From: Leptospiraceae bacterium
GTDB taxonomy: Bacteria; Spirochaetota; Leptospiria; Leptospirales; Leptospiraceae
NCBI GenBank assembly: GCA_027485405.1
Contig: JAIXRB010000108.1
Coordinates: forward strand, 1 to 10,592
Direction: 5' to 3'
Length of the DNA stretch: 10,592 nt
Shown here: in pieces, positions 6,306 to 10,592 of the stretch
Position numbering within the stretch: the first letter of the stretch is position 1
Layout of the letters: every line of letters begins with the position of its first letter
The notes under the pieces: generated by a model
Told to the model about the DNA's origin: nothing
Database searches by the model: none
What the model saw: the letters and a program-made list of their open reading frames with translations, nothing else
Position numbers and translations under genes: made by a program

Positions 6306-9103
6306 ACTTCTTCTCCTTCTTTGATTTTTCTAAAACCGATATTCGCATCATAAGTATAATTATTTTCTTCCCCTTTTTTATCTAATGCAGTTCCAATCCA
6401 GCTTCCGTTTTCATTCTTAGTGAGTGGAAGCAATACAGAATATTTTCCTTTATCTGGTAATTTTTCTTTGCAGGCTTTGATTTCTTTTTTTAAATTCAAA
6501 TCATCTACTGCTCGTTCTGAGTTAAGAATATAAGACATTACTTTCACTTCACTATTAGCCCAAGCATTTATTCCTGTAGCATACCAAGGCAAAATTTGAT
6601 TATCATCCCATTTTGCTAAAACTACTTTGATTGTTTCTTCGCCTAATCGAGTTGGTGCCGTGAAATTATTCCAAATCGCCTCATTATTAGTAGCGTTGTA
6701 TCCAGATTCAATATTGATAATATTATTCTGAGCTTGAGAGGCTTTTTGCTTATTTAGATTTTTATTTTCATTAGTAACCTGAATCAGTTTTTCTGGAATG
6801 TCTTCATTTTCACCGTACACGAATTCAATTAAATTCCTTGCTTCTTCAGGCATTTTTATTTCACCTTTTTCATGTAATACATTTGCGGTTAAATATAATT
6901 TGCCATGATCCGGATATACCATCGAACCACCTTTAAATACTGAGCTAAACCAATTTTTTTCTGGATTGTTTGTTACCTCAGGACTGTAAATACTAAGGAT
7001 TGGTTTATTTCGTTCATCTTTCCTGAAGATTCGATTGCCTGTTACATCTCTTGTATGCCTATGTAAGCGTCCTGCACGTTGAATAATTAGATCAATCGGT
7101 GCTAAATCTGAAATCATAATATCAAAATCTAAATCGAGTGATTGTTCTACGACCTGTGTTGCAATTACTACTTTTCCACTACGTTCCATTGCATTACTTT
7201 CTTTTCCAAATAATTTAAGAACTTCTTGTTCCTTATCTAGCCTATCTCCCATTGCAAAGCGAGCGTGAAATAAAATAAGGTTTTCTTTTTTGTAGCTTGG
7301 ATCAGAAGAGAGCATCTCATAAGAATTCATTGCATCAGTAACAGTGTTTCGAATCCAGCAAACACATTTATTTTCAGAGACGGATTTCTGAATTAAGGTA
7401 TAAATTTGGTCTAATTCGTGAATGAATTCTACTTTGACTGTCCTTCTAACTTCTTCCCTTGTATCTACTGGAAACTGAATTGGATTTTGATTTCGAATGA
7501 TTTGTGTGATTAGAGGATAAGGTTGAGTATTCTCTTCCTTCGTATCTTCTGTATTATGAGACTGAAAAGCAGAAATGAATTTTTTCTTTAGTTCATTAGG
7601 CATTGTTGCGGTCAGAAGAATTACACTTCCGCCGATTTTTGCTTGTGCTTTCAAAAGAGTTTCAATGAGTTCATTCATATAGGTATCATAAGCATGAACC
7701 TCATCTAGAATTAAGACTTTATTCATCATTCCGAACAGTCGTAGAGATTGAAATTTCGATAATAATATAGAAATTAAAACTTGATCAATAGTACCAACTG
7801 CGACATCAGCAAGCGTTGCTTTTTTACTGCTATCTGCCAACCATGCAAGGCAACTGGCAGAAGCAGACTCTTCATCGTGTGCATACGACGAATCCTCTGG
7901 AATGTTTTCTGAGATAATCGTACTTCTAAATTTTTCCGATAAACCCCTAGCTCCATGTGCCAATACCAAAGATGGTTGTGAATTTTCTTCATATAACTTT
8001 TTGTAAAAGTTAGCTACACGATTGTACATTCCATTCGCTGTTGCCATCGTAGGTAGTCCTATGAATAATCCATCGTAACCCAGAGTAGCCATTAGCCGCT
8101 TCGCAAGTATAAAGGCAGCTTCTGTTTTTCCAGCTCCAGTTACATCCTCTAAGATAATTAACTGTGGTTCATTATTAAGAACTATAGAATCGCAAGCTCC
8201 TTGTAAAGGAGTTGGAATAAAAGTTTTCCCATCCTTTGGATTAATAAATAATTCTGTTGGAATTGTGTATTTTGAAATTTTGCTTGGTAGAATTCCAGCC
8301 TTCTCTATTGCTTTTTCCGCTCTTGGAATAGCAAATTCATTCCGGTAGGTCTCTAAGGGAATAATTTCTGTTTTATACTGAAAAACTTCACTATTTGATC
8401 CAATCCAATCACATAAGACTGATAGTCCAGCCAACCAAAAGGAAATACTTTCTAGGTTTTCTTTTTTAAGATTAATGTCTAAGTTAATCAAGTTTCTTGG
8501 ATCAATATGGGAAAAAAAGAAATTGTAGACTTCGTTTAAAAACGAGAATGAGTCGGATACATTTTGTTCAGTGAAATGTGAAAATAAATCCACCGTAATT
8601 CCAGTATATCCCGTATTAGAAGGTGGTTTTCCATGGTGTCCTGTTGTAATTGCAATGAAGCAACATAGAATATCTTTGATTTTTCGATTCGGACTCGATT
8701 TTAAGTGAAAAAAATTAGATTCAATTAGCTTACCGCCTATTTTTCCTCGCCCGGATTTAGTAAGGAACTCTTTGTTCCAAAGCATAAAACCTAAACTATC
8801 ATGGCGGATATTGTAGACTTTAGCAGTTTTACCTGGATTCATTTTTGAATAAACATTTGGTATTTGCCCTTGAAAAGAATCTGCAAATTTGCCTAAGTCA
8901 TGGATTGTTAGAAAAAAGAGAAACAATGGTTTAAAAAGTTCATTTTCAATATTCATCAAACCGGAAAATCGAGACATTAGACCTGGATTCTCTCGAAACA
9001 AAACATCACCGACTGCGGCAACATCCAAGCAATGATAAGGAAGTAAATGATAGGCTTCTTCCTTATTCGCCTTACCCCAATATTTGTAAAATCTTGGATT
9101 CAT
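6302..9103 (-). CDS. cas3: Cas3, type I-E HD nuclease / superfamily 2 helicase
   Basis: Cas3 is recruited by target-bound Cascade, nicks and then processively degrades the target DNA. The 933-residue protein is full length. The N-terminal HD nuclease (about 1-240) shows H24 (LLPYHCLDVAAVG), H68-D69 (TIHDLGKFA), H156-H157 (TTGHHGK) and D232. The helicase shows Walker A with K326 (VTGAGKTEAA, 321-330), the DEVH box (467-470), motif III TAT (498-500), motif V VIATQVVEQSLDLDFD (646-661) and motif VI QRAGRLHRH (675-683). The C-terminal domain follows from about 820. The N-terminus FYKYWGKA is typical for I-E Cas3. The ATG at 9103 has a short AGG 5-6 nt upstream, a weaker ribosome-binding site than the downstream genes have. 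It is the first gene of the operon and overlaps cse1 by 4 nt. Nuclease and helicase appear active. Confidence 0.97.
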   Translation of the reverse strand: MNPRFYKYWGKANKEEAYHLLPYHCLDVAAVGDVLFRENPGLMSRFSGLMNIENELFKPLFLFFLTIHDLGKFADSFQGQIPNVYSKMNPGKTAKVYNIRHDSLGFMLWNKEFLTKSGRGKIGGKLIESNFFHLKSSPNRKIKDILCCFIAITTGHHGKPPSNTGYTGITVDLFSHFTEQNVSDSFSFLNEVYNFFFSHIDPRNLINLDINLKKENLESISFWLAGLSVLCDWIGSNSEVFQYKTEIIPLETYRNEFAIPRAEKAIEKAGILPSKISKYTIPTELFINPKDGKTFIPTPLQGACDSIVLNNEPQLIILEDVTGAGKTEAAFILAKRLMATLGYDGLFIGLPTMATANGMYNRVANFYKKLYEENSQPSLVLAHGARGLSEKFRSTIISENIPEDSSYAHDEESASASCLAWLADSSKKATLADVAVGTIDQVLISILLSKFQSLRLFGMMNKVLILDEVHAYDTYMNELIETLLKAQAKIGGSVILLTATMPNELKKKFISAFQSHNTEDTKEENTQPYPLITQIIRNQNPIQFPVDTREEVRRTVKVEFIHELDQIYTLIQKSVSENKCVCWIRNTVTDAMNSYEMLSSDPSYKKENLILFHARFAMGDRLDKEQEVLKLFGKESNAMERSGKVVIATQVVEQSLDLDFDIMISDLAPIDLIIQRAGRLHRHTRDVTGNRIFRKDERNKPILSIYSPEVTNNPEKNWFSSVFKGGSMVYPDHGKLYLTANVLHEKGEIKMPEEARNLIEFVYGENEDIPEKLIQVTNENKNLNKQKASQAQNNIINIESGYNATNNEAIWNNFTAPTRLGEETIKVVLAKWDDNQILPWYATGINAWANSEVKVMSYILNSERAVDDLNLKKEIKACKEKLPDKGKYSVLLPLTKNENGSWIGTALDKKGEENNYTYDANIGFRKIKEGEEV

Positions 9104-9120
9104 TTACCTAAATTCCCCGG

Positions 9121-9183
9121 AATCCCTGTCCACAATCCGTTCCCCATCTTCTCGCCATGTTCTGTGATCGAAAAATCCCTGTC
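9121..9183. repeat. 10-bp direct repeat in the region upstream of cas3
   Basis: AATCCCTGTC occurs at 9121-9130 and again at 9174-9183 (plus strand), start-to-start distance 53 nt. On the minus strand each reads GACAGGGATT. The distal copy overlaps a TTGACA (9185-9180) that could be a -35 box, but the -10 position 17 nt further on (GAACAT) matches poorly. The pair could be a binding site for a regulator of the cas operon or a chance repeat. Confidence 0.35.
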
Positions 9184-9247
9184 AACCCAAGAGAAAAAAT
9201 GTTAGGTTTATCTATAACAGACCAAAGGAAATGACCGAGGAGGCGGC

Positions 9248-9276
9248 ATTATACCATCCACCTGGGACAAAAAATC
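9248..9276 (-). promoter_or_regulatory. Candidate cas operon promoter with extended -10
   Basis: On the minus strand a perfect -10 hexamer TATAAT (9253-9248) is preceded by TGG (9256-9254), the extended -10 arrangement TGnTATAAT. At the 17-nt spacing the -35 position (9276-9271) reads GATTTT, a weak match, which extended -10 promoters tolerate. Transcription would begin near 9241 and leave a 5' UTR of roughly 138 nt before the cas3 ATG. It is the best promoter candidate I see upstream of the operon. Confidence 0.5.
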
Positions 9277-9285
9277 AGAGATCTT

Positions 9286-9352
9286 AAATTTTTTTCTGAA
9301 AAATTTTCTAAAATCCCCTCTCCTGAATGGTATGGGACCTCCGCAAACCTAT
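9286..9352 (+). pseudogene. Decayed 5' end of a DUF3782-like gene (second copy of the 10003 gene start)
   Basis: The stretch 9286-9343 aligns without gaps to 9957-10014 with 46 of 58 positions identical by my count. It includes the ATGGGAC at 9332, which corresponds to the start codon of the DUF3782-like gene at 10003. After that, 9336-9352 matches 10042-10058 at 16 of 17 positions, as if 35 nt had been lost between the two GAC(C/T)TCC motifs of the full gene. This deletion is out of frame. No similarity continues past 9352, and the frame from 9332 gives no recognisable protein. I read it as the remnant of a paralogous gene start, including its upstream region. It borders the broken toxin gene, which ends at 9365. 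Confidence 0.65.
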
Positions 9353-9364
9353 ATATGTATTTTG

Positions 9365-9562
9365 TTATCTGAGCTTTTTAGTTTTGGGAGCAGAGGAATT
9401 AGGAATGGTTTTTATTATGGGGAGTTCGAGATCTTTGGCGATCTTTTGCATCCTGGCATCTAATGTGAATAGATATAAATTCTTTAAATCTCTTTCTTTA
9501 CGCAAAGTTAAATTTGTGGAAAGATGAATTGCATCCAAAGATTTCTTCTGCTGGATTTCGTT
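9365..9562 (-). pseudogene. C-terminal remnant of a PIN-domain (VapC-type) toxin
   Basis: This minus-strand frame encodes about 65 residues typical of the end of a VapC ribonuclease: KSLDAIHLSTNLTL, with the conserved third acidic residue in DAIHL, then YLFTLDARMQKIAKDLELPII, with the T-x-D-x-x motif and the amphipathic last helix. The N-terminal part, with the first catalytic Asp (normally in a LDTSALVK-like strand) and the helices after it, is absent. Upstream in this frame is only the out-of-frame antitoxin sequence, with no plausible start. About 80-90 residues seem to be missing, so no active toxin is expected. It lies directly behind the antitoxin, as expected for a vapBC pair. Confidence 0.75.
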
Positions 9563-9564
9563 TT

Positions 9565-9816
9565 TTAGGCAGTTCCTTTTGGTCTTTTGGGAAGTTTGAT
9601 TTTGCCAGTTGTCTTTGCGGGAATAATAGTTCCATCGGCTATCCATTTCTCCCTGGTGATCTCCCATTCCGTTTTGGCTTTGGTTTCAGCGGAAGGTGGG
9701 TTTAGCTCAGCTATAACAGTGTTTCGATCTTTGATAATTATGACTTCCCCTTCCTTTACCAAACGGAGGTATTTGGAGAGATTGTCGCGAAGGGCTTTGA
9801 TTTGCACTGTGGTCAT
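9565..9816 (-). CDS. Phd/YefM-type antitoxin, now without a toxin
   Basis: This small DNA-binding antitoxin would repress its own promoter and neutralise a partner toxin. From the ATG at 9816 it has 83 residues: MTTVQIKALRDNLSKYLRLV (1-20), then KEGEVIIIKDRNTVIAEL (21-38). These are the strand-helix-strand signature of the Phd/YefM fold. A toxin-binding C-terminal region follows (about 40-83, ending KLPKRPKGTA). A GAGAG about 8-9 nt upstream may act as ribosome-binding site. The stop codon lies at the junction with the truncated PIN toxin at 9562, and related antitoxins usually run a few residues further. The C-terminus was therefore probably clipped by the same deletion that removed the toxin N-terminus. 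It may persist as an orphan regulator or be decaying. Confidence 0.75.
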   Translation of the reverse strand: MTTVQIKALRDNLSKYLRLVKEGEVIIIKDRNTVIAELNPPSAETKAKTEWEITREKWIADGTIIPAKTTGKIKLPKRPKGTA

Positions 9817-10002
9817 GTTTGTAGCTCTCAATCAAAAGCGGCTAACTTCGCCACTTTTGTCCAGAAGTATTTCTTTCCCACAAATTTGCCTTATCCATAT
9901 CTTTAAAAAGATTTTTTTGAACATTTGGCTTTCAAAAATGATTCCCTACCAACTGCAAAATTTTTTCTTGACAATTTTCGAAAGTCCCGTCACATGTATA
10001 GT
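9817..10002. promoter_or_regulatory. Divergent intergenic region between antitoxin and DUF3782-like gene
   Basis: This 186-nt AT-rich region separates two divergent genes and must carry both promoters. A near-perfect palindrome, ATCTTT-AA-AAAGAT (9899-9912), could be the antitoxin's operator. Towards the plus-strand gene there is TTGACA (9968-9973) and TATAGT (9997-10002), but they are 23 nt apart and TATAGT touches the start codon, so they do not make a standard promoter. An inverted repeat, AAGTCCC (9982-9988) with GGGACTT (10005-10011), spans the start codon and could be an operator or an RNA hairpin. The segment from 9957 onward is the copy matched at 9286. Promoter positions are unresolved. 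Confidence 0.4.
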
Positions 10003-10592
10003 ATGGGACTTCCGAACTACATCATCCAAACCTTTCCTCCTGACCTCCACAAACCTATGGAGTTGGTCGGAGATTGGATGGAAGAGCATTCTGTCAAACG
10101 GGAAGACTTCACTGAGCTAAAAGAGATCGTTCGCGACTTGGGTAGCTCAATGATAGAGCTAAAAGGAACAGTCAAAGATATTGGAATCACAGTCCAAGAG
10201 CTAGCTGAAGCCCAAAAGCGGACGGAAATCAAGGTAGAAGAACTTGCAGAAGCCCAAAAGCGAACTGAGTCAGGCCTGTCTGATTTAAGAGGGACAGTTC
10301 ACGAGCTCTCTGAAACTATGCGTCTTGGATTTAACCAGGTTCAGAACCAGATCTCGGCACTGGGTTCACGTTGGGGCATCATGAATGAGCAGACCTTTCG
10401 TCATACCATCGAAGGCTTGCTTTCCACTACTGGTTATACGGTCTCTAAAGGATACTATGGAGACAGAGAAGTAGATGTGGTCATTAAAAACGGCGAGCAC
10501 ATTCTTTTGGAAATCACATCCTCCTGCAAGCGTTCAGACATTGTGAAGATCTTAAGGTCAGCCGACCATTATGAAAAGGAAACAGGCAAAGC
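10003..10592 (+). CDS. DUF3782-like protein: coiled coil plus PD-(D/E)XK nuclease-like domain, 3' end beyond the window
   Basis: The frame is open from the ATG at 10003 to the right edge (196 codons, no stop). Residues about 30-118 are a long heptad-patterned coiled coil that includes two near-identical 14-residue units, ELAEAQKRTE... (66-93). ALGSRWGIMNEQTFR (119-133) is a motif I associate with the DUF3782 family. The C-terminal part resembles a PD-(D/E)XK nuclease core: REVDVVI (155-161, D158) and HILLEITSS (166-174, E170). The usual E-x-K lysine is replaced by T172, so catalysis is doubtful unless the nearby K176 substitutes. Function is unknown. No Shine-Dalgarno sequence precedes the ATG; an in-frame ATG at 9994 is an alternative start. 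G+C is about 48% in a sampled line, well above the Cascade genes. Confidence 0.75.
   Translation, partial: MGLPNYIIQTFPPDLHKPMELVGDWMEEHSVKREDFTELKEIVRDLGSSMIELKGTVKDIGITVQELAEAQKRTEIKVEELAEAQKRTESGLSDLRGTVHELSETMRLGFNQVQNQISALGSRWGIMNEQTFRHTIEGLLSTTGYTVSKGYYGDREVDVVIKNGEHILLEITSSCKRSDIVKILRSADHYEKETGK
10198..10281 (+). repeat. 42-nt tandem duplication in the coiled-coil coding region
   Basis: Two adjacent 42-nt units (10198-10239 and 10240-10281) both encode ELAEAQKRTE followed by four variable residues. The core GAAGCCCAAAAGCG is identical in both, while silent changes separate the flanks. Fourteen residues equal two heptads, so one unit can be gained or lost without breaking the coiled-coil register. 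Confidence 0.7.

Noticed and set aside
237..9103. Search for accessory or novel genes hidden within the cas operon
   Set aside because: All of the coding space is filled by the eight standard I-E genes with 2-74 nt junctions; other open frames are antisense or shifted shadows.
9108..9158. Minus-strand 16-codon upstream reading frame ending just before the cas3 ATG
   Set aside because: It has no ribosome-binding site and no recognisable composition, and short frames like this are expected by chance.
9231..9287. Plus-strand 18-codon reading frame in the cas3 upstream region
   Set aside because: The AAAGGA before its ATG is too close to act as a ribosome-binding site, it overlaps the likely cas promoter, and it resembles nothing known.
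9286..9306. AT-only inverted repeat (AAATTTTT and AAAAATTT) as a terminator
   Set aside because: It has no G-C pairs in the stem, so it would be a poor intrinsic terminator; the sequence is explained by homology to 9957 onward.
9817..9831. TTG start at 9831 for the antitoxin
   Set aside because: The ATG at 9816 gives the usual compact N-terminus of the family, and no ribosome-binding site was seen for the TTG.
9587..10120. Plus-strand open frame of 177 codons across the antitoxin and the next gene
   Set aside because: It lies antisense to the antitoxin and out of frame with the DUF3782-like gene; its product is hydrophobic and shapeless, as in a shadow frame.

Overview
The window holds a complete, apparently intact type I-E (Cascade) CRISPR-Cas operon read leftwards on the minus strand, with part of its CRISPR array at the left edge. 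To its right lies a short stretch of gene remnants and the start of an unrelated gene. The repeat sequence and stem, the cas gene order, the AT-rich sequence and the DUF3782-like neighbour best fit a spirochaete of the genus Leptospira. That assignment rests on recognition, not on a search, and the species is not determined.

Layout in transcription order (right to left): a candidate operon promoter near 9248-9276; cas3 (9103-6302); cse1/cas8e (6305-4689); cse2/cas11e (4692-4132); cas7e (4139-2982); cas5e (2979-2221); cas6e (2240-1458); cas1 (1383-499); cas2 (566-237); then four identical 29-nt repeats (213-2) with three 32-nt spacers. The array runs off the left edge. From cas3 to cas6e every junction overlaps or has a 2-nt gap. 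The only sizeable gap in the operon is 74 nt between cas6e and cas1. All catalytic and zinc-binding residues I can place are present, so the system looks functional: Cas1-Cas2 acquire spacers, Cas6e cuts pre-crRNA, Cse1-Cse2-Cas7-Cas5-Cas6 form Cascade, and Cas3 degrades targets. The array sits only 23 nt beyond the cas2 stop codon, so any leader must lie inside the cas2 coding sequence.

Right flank (9104-10592): a 5'-UTR-like region with a direct repeat; the decayed 5' end of a DUF3782-like gene (about 9286-9352, plus strand); the C-terminal stub of a PIN-domain (VapC-type) toxin (9562-9365, minus); an apparently complete Phd/YefM-type antitoxin (9816-9565, minus); and the 5' part of a DUF3782-like PD-(D/E)XK protein (10003 to the right edge, plus). 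The upstream region and start of this last gene are about 79% identical to the remnant at 9286-9343, so the broken toxin-antitoxin pair lies between two copies of the same gene start.

Base composition is mosaic. By eye, sampled lines of cas1, of the 3' end of cas6e and of the right flank are about 42-48% G+C, whereas most sampled lines from mid cas6e through cse1 are about 27-30%. The change on the left falls inside cas6e near 1600-1620. The interest of the window lies in this mosaicism, the leaderless array position, lineage-specific additions to Cas2 and Cas6e, and the debris to the right of cas3. I see no wholly new defence system.
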